From the NCBI GenBank assembly GCA_018241165.1, contig JAFEEK010000484.1, forward strand, positions 1 to 9,009: a DNA stretch of 9,009 bases, written 5' to 3'. Under the pieces are notes generated by a model. The model did no database searches. It saw only the letters and a list, made by a program, of their open reading frames with translations, and was not told the DNA's origin. This DNA comes from Pseudomonadota bacterium. GTDB taxonomy: Bacteria; Pseudomonadota; Gammaproteobacteria; Xanthomonadales; Rhodanobacteraceae. Positions within the stretch are counted from its first letter, which is position 1. Every line of letters begins with the position of its first letter. The position numbers were made by a program, and so were the translations under genes. Below, one piece after another: positions 1 through 7,114 of this stretch.

Positions 1-119
1 AAGCTCCTGACCTCCCCCTTCCGCAGGAAGGGGGATCGAGGGGGATGCGCTTCGTCTTGCATCCCCCCGATGCTACGCATCGACCCCCTTCGTGCCGAAG
101 GGGGTGACCTTGCTAGTCT
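1..119. repeat. Palindromic intergenic repeat cluster downstream of the acylase gene
   Basis: This gene-free stretch holds two perfect hairpins built from C5/G5 runs: 14-22 pairs with 26-34 (9 bp, 3-nt loop gca), and 83-92 pairs with 96-105 (10 bp, 3-nt loop tgc). Between them ggggatgc at 41-48 pairs with gcatcccc at 59-66, and gatgc/gcatc units recur at 69-82. The two outer hairpins share the core CCCCCTTC...GAAGGGGG. The layout of paired similar palindromes around a central inverted repeat resembles REP/BIME-type elements of proteobacteria. It follows the acylase stop codon immediately, so it may also protect or end that transcript, but neither hairpin has a T run on the minus strand, so I do not call it an intrinsic terminator. 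The element may extend beyond the left window edge. Confidence 0.6.
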
Positions 120-3050
120 TTACGGCACAAAACTCACCGTGCTGGCCGCACCGGTCGTCGCCGCGTTCGGATCCACCACCAGCGGGTGATAGCCGCCGCT
201 GAGCCAGAGCAACAACTGGCTGGCGTAATTCGGATCGCCGAGCACCGCCGAATTGCCGCCGGGAATCACCTCAACCGCGTTGATCGGCGAACTCATCTGG
301 CCGACGAAACGGCGTCCCGGCGCGGTGTCGCCGCTGAACATGAAATCGTTGACGCCGCTGACCCGCAACGAGTCGCCGCCCGGATTGACCGTGCTGTAGG
401 ACGAATCGCGGGCAAGACCGGGCAGGCTCGGCGACAGGTCGGTGAACCCGTAGGGATTGGGCCCCGGGATGTTGAACGGACCGCCCAGCGGATGCACCAG
501 CACGAAACGATGCAACGCGCCCCAGTGGTAGGTCGACTGGTCCGTGGAATTGCCGAATGCGGCAGCGAACGCATTGCTGGAAAGTTGGGTCAGCGCCTGC
601 TTCAGGCTGGTCAGCAGGATGAAATCGCGCGCAGAAGCTGCATCCGGCGCATTCGGCACATTGAAGAAGTTGATGCCGGACGCGCCCTTGCCGCCCAGCA
701 CCGGGAAGGCATCGAGCAGGAACTTGAGCCCGGTGTAGGCGCTATCGCCCGCGGGCAGATAGTTGCCGAGCCCATAGGCGGACAGCGTGACATCCATGGT
801 GTTCTTGATGGCATTGCTGCGCCACATGAAGAACTCGGTCGCCGCGACGGAATTGTCTTCCTGCGCCGCGGTGGGCGGCGACCCCGGTGCACGACCGGCG
901 TCGAAACCCTGTTGCAACCCTGTCGGCGTGGACAAGTCCCACGCCGACAGGCGCGTGATCGCTTCGCTCACGGCCGGGTCGTTCGCCAGTTGTTGCAGCG
1001 GCGCCCACGCCCCGCTCGCGGTGGCGTTACGGGCAGCGGCAAGCAGGTACGGCAGCAGCAACTGCGCATCGACCGGCTGGTTGTTGAGCTGCACCGCCTG
1101 GATGTCGGCGGTGGTGATCTTGTTGCCCGAGGCCACCAGTGCCGAGAGCATGCGGTCGATGCGGCCCATGCGATACGCGTCGTAGCCGTAGTTGAGGTAA
1201 TACACGCCACCGCCCGGACGTGTCATGCCGAACGGATTGTTCTGCAGGGTCACGCCGATCGGATCATTGTTGGCGTTGGCGAAGTAACCTTGGGACGGAT
1301 TGATCGCATGCGGCATTTCCGACGCCGGCATGATCTCGTAGGGAACCGCCTGATTGGGCTGCGGATGCGCCACCGGCAGCCAGTCGTTGTGCGCGGCGCC
1401 GGATCCGTCGCGGATCATGAATGGCGGCGAGCCGAGCCATTTGCCGAAGTTCTGCAAGTCGTCGCGGATCGGATTTTCGGCGCTGGTGAAATACGCGATG
1501 TTGCCGGCGGTATCGGCGTAGGCAAAGTTCTGCGAGCCGAAATCGAAATAGCTCAGCGCGTTCTGGAAATCGCTCATGTTCTGCGCGCGGTCGATCAGCT
1601 TGAACGCAGTCAGTTCGAACGTCGCGCCCCAGCCGGTGTAGGCGATGGACAGGCCGCAGGCGTAGCTGGGAGTCAGTGCCTGCCCGGTCAGCGAACAGCT
1701 GCCGGGCGTGCCGATCTGTACGACCGGCCCGTTGTTCCGGCGCGGCACGATCACGGTGATCGCACCATTGGTGTAACCGATGGAATTGTCGCGCGCGATG
1801 CTGTCGGTCTGGCCCGGCGTCATCTGGTTGACGTAGAAACTCTGGAACACCCATTGCACCGGCTCCTGCACGCCGTTGTGCACGATCGCCGTGGGCAGGC
1901 CGTAGCTGTTGACGACGAAGGTTTCCAGGAACGTGTCGGTCACGTCCATCGGGTTGACCGTGCTGCCCCAGCAGATGTTGCTGTTGCAACCCTGGATGAT
2001 GCCCGGCGCGCCAGGCACGCTGACACCCGTGACATTGAGGCCGTCGCCGGAAATCAGGTGCATCTCCATGAAGATCGGTGGCAGCGCCAGGGTCAGGTGC
2101 GGATCGTTGGCGATGATCGGCTTGCCGGTTGCGGTGTAGGCGCCGCTGACGGCGAATTCATTGCTGCCGCCGCGACCCAGGCGCGGATGCAGGGTCGGTG
2201 CGATGAAGGGATTGCCGGCGATCTGGTCGCGGTAGGTTTGCGCCAGCGCCAGCGCGCGCGGATCGACGTTGATGTCGCCGATGGCTGCAACCTGCTGCGC
2301 GCTCGATTGCACCGTCGCCATCGCGGCAGCCTGGGTCATGACCGAAGTCCCTGACGTCGCGGACGGCGTGAATCCCGGCACCGTCACGCGGTTGTCCGGA
2401 GGCGCGAAGCGGTGCGTGTCGCCGAAGAACAGTGCGTTCGGATCGACCTTGGCGGCCGCCGCGGCCTGCGAATAGGCGCCGAAGTCGATGGTGTTCTGGA
2501 TGTCCAGGTCGAACGACAACTGGAACGCAAGGCCCTTGCCGATGATGACGGAATCCTGCGGCGTCCACGGCGCGGCATGGGTGAGCATCAACGCGCCGTA
2601 CTCCGGCGACAGCGGCTGCGTGGCGAGCCAGAAATTCACGCCATCGGAGAACGACTTGAGCCAACCCTTGGTATCCGGATCCAACGCCTGCCAGGTCGCG
2701 AAAGCGGCGCGATCGAGCCCGAGCGTGCGCGTCTGCACGTCGCTGGCGAGTGCGGCCTTGCCGACCAGTTCGGCAAGCCGGCCGCTGGCCGCGCGGCGAT
2801 TGAAATCCATCTCGAAGAAACGCGCTTTTGCTTGCGCATAACCTTGCAGGAAGGCGACATCGTAACTGTTCGCGGCCTTGATCGTCGGCATGCCGAGCGT
2901 GTCGTAATAGATCGTGCCGGGCGCGGACAACCCCGGCGCCGTGATCGTCTGGCTCGATGTCTGCGCCGCCAATGGCGCACAAAATGTACAAATGGACAAT
3001 GCGGCAAAAGCTGCAAGATTCCGGCGCTTGCCGGTGCGGACTGTGGCCAT
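120..3050 (-). CDS. Penicillin/acyl-homoserine-lactone acylase family protein (exported Ntn-hydrolase)
   Basis: A 976-residue precursor of the penicillin amidase family (COG2366 type), which hydrolyses amide-linked acyl groups in substrates such as beta-lactams or N-acyl-homoserine lactones. Residues 1-29 form a signal peptide (KRR, hydrophobic core, LAA cleavage site), so the enzyme should be periplasmic or secreted. The precursor is expected to self-cleave between Gly295 and Ser296 in GRGGSNEF; Ser296 becomes the N-terminal nucleophile of the beta chain. Supporting family motifs are TATGKPIIANDPHL (His318 is beta-chain position 23, as in AHL acylases), PGAPGIIQG, CWGSTVNPMD-TD (probable calcium ligands near 369-372) and SQNFAYAD with Asn508 as the likely oxyanion-hole residue. 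Cys355/Cys360 and Cys452/Cys465 could form disulfides. A low-complexity Ala/Ser/Gln stretch at about 227-256 lies in the probable spacer peptide. The protein is longer than most family members. The ATG has a strong AGGAGG site 5 nt upstream. The preceding gap of 124 nt suggests a separate transcription unit. Substrate is not determinable from sequence. Confidence 0.93.
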   Translation of the reverse strand: MATVRTGKRRNLAAFAALSICTFCAPLAAQTSSQTITAPGLSAPGTIYYDTLGMPTIKAANSYDVAFLQGYAQAKARFFEMDFNRRAASGRLAELVGKAALASDVQTRTLGLDRAAFATWQALDPDTKGWLKSFSDGVNFWLATQPLSPEYGALMLTHAAPWTPQDSVIIGKGLAFQLSFDLDIQNTIDFGAYSQAAAAAKVDPNALFFGDTHRFAPPDNRVTVPGFTPSATSGTSVMTQAAAMATVQSSAQQVAAIGDINVDPRALALAQTYRDQIAGNPFIAPTLHPRLGRGGSNEFAVSGAYTATGKPIIANDPHLTLALPPIFMEMHLISGDGLNVTGVSVPGAPGIIQGCNSNICWGSTVNPMDVTDTFLETFVVNSYGLPTAIVHNGVQEPVQWVFQSFYVNQMTPGQTDSIARDNSIGYTNGAITVIVPRRNNGPVVQIGTPGSCSLTGQALTPSYACGLSIAYTGWGATFELTAFKLIDRAQNMSDFQNALSYFDFGSQNFAYADTAGNIAYFTSAENPIRDDLQNFGKWLGSPPFMIRDGSGAAHNDWLPVAHPQPNQAVPYEIMPASEMPHAINPSQGYFANANNDPIGVTLQNNPFGMTRPGGGVYYLNYGYDAYRMGRIDRMLSALVASGNKITTADIQAVQLNNQPVDAQLLLPYLLAAARNATASGAWAPLQQLANDPAVSEAITRLSAWDLSTPTGLQQGFDAGRAPGSPPTAAQEDNSVAATEFFMWRSNAIKNTMDVTLSAYGLGNYLPAGDSAYTGLKFLLDAFPVLGGKGASGINFFNVPNAPDAASARDFILLTSLKQALTQLSSNAFAAAFGNSTDQSTYHWGALHRFVLVHPLGGPFNIPGPNPYGFTDLSPSLPGLARDSSYSTVNPGGDSLRVSGVNDFMFSGDTAPGRRFVGQMSSPINAVEVIPGGNSAVLGDPNYASQLLLWLSGGYHPLVVDPNAATTGAASTVSFVP

Positions 3051-3055
3051 GATCC

Positions 3056-3061
3056 CCTCCT
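3056..3061 (-). promoter_or_regulatory. Shine-Dalgarno site of the acylase gene
   Basis: The minus strand reads AGGAGG followed by GGATC and then ATG at 3050. The full-strength site fixes the start codon and gives the signal peptide at the very N-terminus. Confidence 0.8.
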
Positions 3062-3083
3062 GTTGGTACGACGCGGGCGTCGT

Positions 3084-3099
3084 TCGAACGCTCGTTCGA
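3084..3099. promoter_or_regulatory. Operator-like palindrome upstream of the acylase gene
   Basis: TCGAACGctCGTTCGA is a perfect palindrome with two 7-bp arms and a 2-bp centre, lying 34-49 nt before the acylase start codon. GAACG-NN-CGTTC symmetry is typical of sites bound by TetR-family dimers. A possible -10 hexamer (CATAAT, minus strand, 3105-3110) lies just upstream, which would put the palindrome at the transcription start where a repressor can block initiation. I found no good -35 match at 16-19 nt spacing. No regulator gene is present in the window. As RNA the palindrome would have only a 2-nt loop, so a DNA-binding site is more plausible than a terminator. Confidence 0.42.
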
Positions 3100-3104
3100 C
3101 GGGG

Positions 3105-3110
3105 ATTATG
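3105..3110 (-). promoter_or_regulatory. Possible -10 element for the acylase gene
   Basis: The minus strand reads CATAAT (one mismatch from TATAAT) in an otherwise GC-rich intergenic region, 55-60 nt before the start codon. The expected -35 position carries a poor match, so any promoter here would be weak, activator-dependent or read by another sigma factor. Confidence 0.25.
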
Positions 3111-3136
3111 CGCTTGCCGTCACACTATTCGCTTGC

Positions 3137-3157
3137 GGCGGCGCAACACGCGCCGCC
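3137..3157 (-). terminator. GC hairpin after the DUF4340 gene
   Basis: GGCGGCGC at 3137-3144 pairs perfectly with GCGCCGCC at 3150-3157 (8 bp, 5-nt loop aacac), starting 18 nt past the DUF4340 stop. No T run follows on the minus strand, so it is not a classical intrinsic terminator. It may stabilise the 3' end of the ABC-cluster transcript or act with Rho. Confidence 0.4.
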
Positions 3158-3174
3158 GGCATCTCGTTTGCCGC

Positions 3175-4428
3175 TCAGCCCGCCTTTGCGGACTTCTTTG
3201 CTTGCGGTTTCTTTTCCGGCAACGGCTTGAGCATGTCGTCCATGGACTTGGTCATGTCCGAGAACTTGTAGGCCGGCAACGCAAACGTCCAGCCGGAAAG
3301 CGCCTTGTTCAGGCTGGCGATTTCCTTGTTCAATGCCGTTATCCGGTCGCTGCGATCCTTCGCGGCATCGCTCACTGCCAGCGGTTTGGCGACATCGGAC
3401 GCTGCCTTCGCATTGGCCGTGGCCTGCGTGCCGGTCGTGGATTTCTCGCTTTCGACTTTCTTGTTCGCGGCTTCGACGGCCGCATCGTATTCGGCCTTCG
3501 CCTTGGCCTGTTCGGCATCGACAAAGGCATTCGCGGCGGTTTCATCCAGATGCGCGGCGAATTGCGCGTAGTCCTTGCCGCCTTGTTCCCAGCCGGTGGC
3601 GTCGACGACCAACCCATCGAACGCGGAATATTCGTTCTTCCACGCCTTGTCCGGCGCGGCCATGTCCTTGGCCGCGAACACATCGTCGGCATTCAGGCCG
3701 GCCAGCACCGATCCCAGTTCGTTGGCGACGAATTCGGAAGCGACCTCGCGGCCTTTCGGCACGTCGGCAACCTTGAAGTTGGCGTCGCCTTGCGCATCCT
3801 TGTAGATCTTCAGGGCCTTGCCGTCGGGATTCGTCAGCGTCACCGAGCGCAGGCGCGCGGATGCGATGTCGGCAACGGTTCGCTGCTCCCAATCCGCGGT
3901 GTTCTTGGCCACGGCAAGGTTGCCGCCGGCGAGCCAGGATTGCGCATCGCCTTCGCGGCGCACGAAGGTTCCGCCACCACCCGCGCCGTTGAAATTGCCG
4001 ATGATGATGGCCAGCGGCTTCGACAGGCCGCCGAGCGCAACCAGCACGCCGGTCGCCTTTGCATCCTTGACGTCGTCCACGCCCAATTCCGCATACAGCT
4101 TCGGATTGGACGTCTTGGCTTCGGTCAGCGTGGCCTGGTCGAGCTTGATCAGGAATTCGCGCACCTTGGCCAGGTCCGCGGGATAGCCGGATTTCTCGGC
4201 GATGCTCCAGCCGTCCGTGCCGCGCTTGAGTTCGGTCAGCACCTTGCCGCCAGCACCAGTCAGCGTGATCGCGTTGACGTCGTTCACATGATCGTGCAGT
4301 TCGGGCAGCAGCGGCTGCGCCTGCGCGCTCACGCCGGTTTGCGGCGCATTCGACGAATTGATGTACCAGGCCGCGATCAGGGCGATGATGGCGACGGCAA
4401 CGAGGATGGCTAGTTTTTTCTGGCTCAT
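3175..4428 (-). CDS. DUF4340 domain membrane-anchored protein, ABC-cluster accessory
   Basis: A 417-residue protein with one N-terminal membrane helix (about residues 6-23) and the rest probably periplasmic. The body matches the DUF4340 pattern: an early strand-rich segment with DGWSI (72-76) and a following DLAKVREFLIKL helix, then GTFVRREGDAQSWLAG (153-168). DUF4340 genes commonly stand next to GldG-family ABC genes, as here; the biochemical role is unknown. Residues about 295-377 are very rich in Ala, Lys, Asp and Glu and probably form a long helix or coiled coil, ahead of a conserved-looking C-terminal segment (SGWTFALPAYKFSDM). The tail (401-417) is strongly Lys-rich. I chose the start at MSQKK (4428) rather than an in-frame upstream candidate at 4491, because GAGGAG lies 6 nt before it and the membrane helix then begins at once. 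It follows GldG by 10 nt and is surely co-transcribed. Confidence 0.9.
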   Translation of the reverse strand: MSQKKLAILVAVAIIALIAAWYINSSNAPQTGVSAQAQPLLPELHDHVNDVNAITLTGAGGKVLTELKRGTDGWSIAEKSGYPADLAKVREFLIKLDQATLTEAKTSNPKLYAELGVDDVKDAKATGVLVALGGLSKPLAIIIGNFNGAGGGGTFVRREGDAQSWLAGGNLAVAKNTADWEQRTVADIASARLRSVTLTNPDGKALKIYKDAQGDANFKVADVPKGREVASEFVANELGSVLAGLNADDVFAAKDMAAPDKAWKNEYSAFDGLVVDATGWEQGGKDYAQFAAHLDETAANAFVDAEQAKAKAEYDAAVEAANKKVESEKSTTGTQATANAKAASDVAKPLAVSDAAKDRSDRITALNKEIASLNKALSGWTFALPAYKFSDMTKSMDDMLKPLPEKKPQAKKSAKAG

Positions 4429-4434
4429 TGCAAA

Positions 4435-4440
4435 CTCCTC
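4435..4440 (-). promoter_or_regulatory. Shine-Dalgarno of DUF4340 overlapping the GldG stop
   Basis: The minus strand reads GAGGAG, whose first two bases are the last two of the GldG TGA stop, then a 6-nt spacer and ATG. This arrangement implies translational coupling of the two auxiliary subunits and settles the DUF4340 start. Confidence 0.75.
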
Positions 4441-6298
4441 AAGCCGCGGCGCGCTTGCGCCGCTTCCACGCTGCGAACAACAGCGCGGCAATGGTGATCA
4501 GGATCGGCATCAGCGCGATGTTGATGAATTTCAGGCGTGTGCCGAGCGCGTCGATGTCCTTGTCCAGGTCGCGCTGCACCTGGCGCAACTGTTTGCGGAT
4601 CTCGACCTTCTTCTGCAGGAAGCTCTGCAACTCGCCCTGCTGCGCCGGCGACAGGATCATCTCGCTGCCTTTCGACTTGCCGCTTTGCAGCTCGGTGAGC
4701 TTGCGCTCGGTGTCGGACAACTGCTGTTGCAGTTCCTGCTCCTTGCCACGGAAGTTTTCCTGCGCGGCGCGCTTCATGTCCTCGACCACGGTGAAGGGCC
4801 GTTGCGAGGTGGCGCGACCGCGGATCGAGATCAGGTCCGACGAGCCGGCAAGATTGTCCACCGCGTTGATGAAGAAGTCGCCGTTGTTGGCGAACGCGTT
4901 CATGATTTTCTGGCCGAAGAACGGCTGCACCTGCACCCACAGGCGATCGGCCAGCATGTCGGTATCGGCGACGAGGATGATCTCGCCCTTGTCCTTGGCC
5001 TGCGCGATGTGGCCGGCGTCCTTGCGATCCGGGAACGCGCTGGTGAATTGGCCTTCCAGACGTCCGGCGATGACGTAGTGTTCGTGCGTTGGCGCGTAGC
5101 CGTTGAGCAGCACGCTCGGATCGGGCAGGAATTTCACCCGCGTCGCGTCCACCGGCATCGCGTCGTCGCTGCTCTGGATCAGCGGCGTCAACGTGTATTT
5201 CGAATCCTTGGCCAGGGAAAAATAACCGGCGCTGGACACATTGATGGTGTCCAGGTTGGCGGTGACCACGTCGCTGGCGTTCAGGCTGCGCTTGCCGAAG
5301 CCGATGATCGCCGGGTCCGGCACCGGCGGCGCGCCGGGCTGGGTGCTGATCTGCAAACCCTGCGCGCGATCGAGGATCACCTTGTGCGGGTCGTAATCCA
5401 CGCCCCAGGCCTTGAACAGCGTCGGCAGGTCGGACGATTTGTCGGCGAACATGGCCGCTTGCGGATTGTTCGGATCGGCGCCGGACGTGTCGGTTTCGGC
5501 GTCCGGATCGACAAACGCAAGCAGGTGCCCGCCACGCATCACGAACTGGTCGATCGCGTATTGCGCGTCTTCCGGCAATTTCTTCGGCTGGATCAGCACC
5601 AGCACGTCGATATCCTTGTCGATCGATTTGATCGAGGCCGCGTTCAACTGGCGCACATCGAACTGCTGGCTGAGCTGCTGGTCGATCGCCCACGGATCCT
5701 TCAGGCTGCGCGTGGCCTGATCGAAACTCTGGCCGATCTGCAAGCCGGAAACCAGGCCGACCACGGGCTTGTGCGGCACGGTCAGCTCGTGGATGAGCTT
5801 GGCGACGTCGTATTCGAGAAACGCTTCCTTGTTCGGCTGCAGGAACGGGATTACCGATTTGCCGTTCGTGGAATTGGTGCCGGCCAGCCCCAGGAAAATC
5901 TTCTCGCCATTATTGCCGGCGGGAACCGCCTGCAGGCCATAACCGGTAGCGCGGTCTTCGTCTTCGGAAAACGGCTGCGGGTCGATCACTTCGAGCTTGA
6001 TCTTGCCCTTGGCGCGACCGGCCATTTCCTGGAGCATTTCGCGCACGCGCTGGGCGTAAACGCGCAACTGCGGCACGCCGTGGGTTTCCTTGTCCGACCA
6101 GAACAGGTACAGGTGTATCGGTTCGTCGATGTCGGCGAGGATGTTTTTCGTGCCTTGCGACAAGGTATACAAATGGTTCTGGGTCAGGTCGACCTGCACG
6201 CCGCGGAACAGCGTGTTGCTGATCAGGATGACGGCGACGAACAAGACGGCAAGCACCGCGAGCGCACCGCCGGTCATGAGCTTTTTATTGGATGCCAT
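4439..6298 (-). CDS. gldG: GldG-family ABC transporter auxiliary protein
   Basis: A 619-residue membrane-anchored protein with the layout of the GldG/ABC-transporter-auxiliary family. An N-terminal membrane helix (about 8-28) is followed by the family hallmark VDLTQNHLYTLSQGTKNIL (35-53) and a DEPIHLYLFWS segment. A large soluble domain, probably periplasmic, includes PVVGLVSGL (178-186), DVLVLIQPKKLPEDAQYAIDQF (231-252) and GGHLLAFVDPDAE (256-268), the typical pattern of a static GATase-like fold. A Gln/Lys/Glu-rich coiled coil spans about 505-585, and a second membrane helix (591-611) precedes the basic tail KRRKRAAA. The partner ATPase and permease lie directly upstream. The ATG at 6298 has GGGTGA about 7 nt before it; a TTG in the same frame at 6349 would only add a charged leader before the membrane helix and sits against a hairpin, so I reject it. 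The name reflects homology only; gliding is not implied. Confidence 0.94.
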   Translation of the reverse strand: MASNKKLMTGGALAVLAVLFVAVILISNTLFRGVQVDLTQNHLYTLSQGTKNILADIDEPIHLYLFWSDKETHGVPQLRVYAQRVREMLQEMAGRAKGKIKLEVIDPQPFSEDEDRATGYGLQAVPAGNNGEKIFLGLAGTNSTNGKSVIPFLQPNKEAFLEYDVAKLIHELTVPHKPVVGLVSGLQIGQSFDQATRSLKDPWAIDQQLSQQFDVRQLNAASIKSIDKDIDVLVLIQPKKLPEDAQYAIDQFVMRGGHLLAFVDPDAETDTSGADPNNPQAAMFADKSSDLPTLFKAWGVDYDPHKVILDRAQGLQISTQPGAPPVPDPAIIGFGKRSLNASDVVTANLDTINVSSAGYFSLAKDSKYTLTPLIQSSDDAMPVDATRVKFLPDPSVLLNGYAPTHEHYVIAGRLEGQFTSAFPDRKDAGHIAQAKDKGEIILVADTDMLADRLWVQVQPFFGQKIMNAFANNGDFFINAVDNLAGSSDLISIRGRATSQRPFTVVEDMKRAAQENFRGKEQELQQQLSDTERKLTELQSGKSKGSEMILSPAQQGELQSFLQKKVEIRKQLRQVQRDLDKDIDALGTRLKFINIALMPILITIAALLFAAWKRRKRAAA

Positions 6299-6322
6299 TA
6301 CTTCGTTCACCCGTTTGTTTAT

Positions 6323-6340
6323 GCGATCGTCCCTGATCGC
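6323..6340 (-). other. Second hairpin in the GldF-GldG junction
   Basis: GCGATC at 6323-6328 pairs perfectly with GATCGC at 6335-6340 (6 bp, 6-nt loop). It lies 25 nt before the GldG start codon and directly after the T-run hairpin at 6348-6369. No T run follows. It may act in transcript stability or be alternative structure to the first hairpin. Confidence 0.4.
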
Positions 6341-6347
6341 GAGAATC

Positions 6348-6369
6348 AAAAAGCGGTCATCCTGACCGC
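6348..6369 (-). terminator. Intra-operon terminator/attenuator-like hairpin between GldF and GldG
   Basis: On the minus strand GCGGTCA-GGA-TGACCGC (7 perfect base pairs, 3-nt loop) is followed immediately by TTTTT. This is the form of an intrinsic terminator. It starts 11 nt past the GldF stop codon and lies inside what is otherwise a tight operon, so full termination would leave GldG and DUF4340 without a transcript unless another promoter exists. Partial read-through, setting a higher level of ATPase/permease mRNA than auxiliary-subunit mRNA, is the simplest reading. The stem is short, so termination may be weak. Confidence 0.55.
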
Positions 6370-6379
6370 ACTTCTCAAA

Positions 6380-7114
6380 TTAGTCGGCTTTTTTAAGGTC
6401 TATCACCACCGCACTGGCATACAGCCAGAACGCAATCGTGAGGCCGAAATAGATCAGGTCGCGCAGTTGCACGACGCCCTTGCTGATCGAGGCAAAATGA
6501 TCGAGGAAGCTCAACCCGGAAATCGCGTCGACCACGCCCTGCGGCGCCCACGCCGAGAAGAAATCCAGCACCAGCGGAAAGCCGGCGAGCAGGAACGCAA
6601 AGCACACGACCACGGTGAGGATGAACGCGATCACTTGGTTGCGCGTGCACGCAGAGATGCACGAGGCGATGGCGAGAAAGGCTCCGGCCATCAGGAAACT
6701 GCCGATGTAGCTGGCCAGGATCACGCCGTTGTCGGGCGAACCGAGATAGTCGACCGTGATCCAGATCGGAAACGTGAACACCAGCGCGATGCCGATGAAC
6801 GCCCATGCCGCGAGGAACTTGCCGACCACGGCCTGCCACATCGTGATCGGCATGGTCAGCAGCAGTTCGATCGTTCCGCTTTTGCGTTCTTCCGACCACA
6901 AACGCATGCCGACGGCGGGAACCAGGAACAGGTACAACCACGGATGGAAATTGAAAAACGGCAGCAGGTCGGCCTGGCCGCGCTCGTAGAAATTGCCGAG
7001 GTAAAACGTGAACGTGCCGGCGAGCAGCAGGAAGATCACGATGAACACATAGGCGACCGGCGTGGCGAAGTAGCTCGACAATTCCCGTTTGAAGACCGTG
7101 ACGATGTTGCTCAT
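6380..7114 (-). CDS. gldF: ABC transporter permease, GldF family
   Basis: A 244-residue ABC-2 type integral membrane protein. Six membrane segments can be seen at about 19-41, 54-71, 95-121, 131-155, 160-183 and 217-240. After the second comes the family signature SEERKSGTIELLLTMPI (74-90), the coupling-helix region that contacts the ATPase. The short N-terminal part FKRELSSYFATPVAYV is also typical of GldF-like permeases. It would form the membrane channel of the complex powered by the upstream ATPase. The start ATG overlaps the ATPase stop in an ATGA arrangement, and AGGAGG lies 7 nt upstream inside the ATPase gene, indicating translational coupling. The same reading frame stays open far upstream over the ATPase gene, but that extension lacks permease features. 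The substrate is unknown. Confidence 0.94.
   Translation of the reverse strand: MSNIVTVFKRELSSYFATPVAYVFIVIFLLLAGTFTFYLGNFYERGQADLLPFFNFHPWLYLFLVPAVGMRLWSEERKSGTIELLLTMPITMWQAVVGKFLAAWAFIGIALVFTFPIWITVDYLGSPDNGVILASYIGSFLMAGAFLAIASCISACTRNQVIAFILTVVVCFAFLLAGFPLVLDFFSAWAPQGVVDAISGLSFLDHFASISKGVVQLRDLIYFGLTIAFWLYASAVVIDLKKAD

Noticed and set aside
186..2354. A 722-codon plus-strand open frame opposite the acylase.
   Set aside because: Same reason: Arg/His-rich composition without motifs, lying fully within a gene with an intact catalytic signature on the other strand.
3084..3099. Reading the acylase upstream palindrome as a terminator for the DUF4340 gene.
   Set aside because: The 2-nt centre is too tight for an RNA hairpin without losing pairs, and no T run follows.
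2914..4413. A 499-codon plus-strand open frame over the DUF4340 gene and the acylase 5' region.
   Set aside because: Shadow frame of the DUF4340 gene; it crosses an intergenic region and shows low-complexity Arg/Gly composition.
4429..4491. A longer N-terminus for the DUF4340 protein starting at 4491.
   Set aside because: The extension is encoded inside the GldG gene and has no fitting membrane-protein features, while the ATG at 4428 has GAGGAG at 6 nt and leads straight into the membrane helix.
6299..6349. An upstream TTG start for GldG.
   Set aside because: It lies next to the T run of a hairpin, adds a charged leader before the membrane helix and has no better ribosome site than the ATG at 6298.
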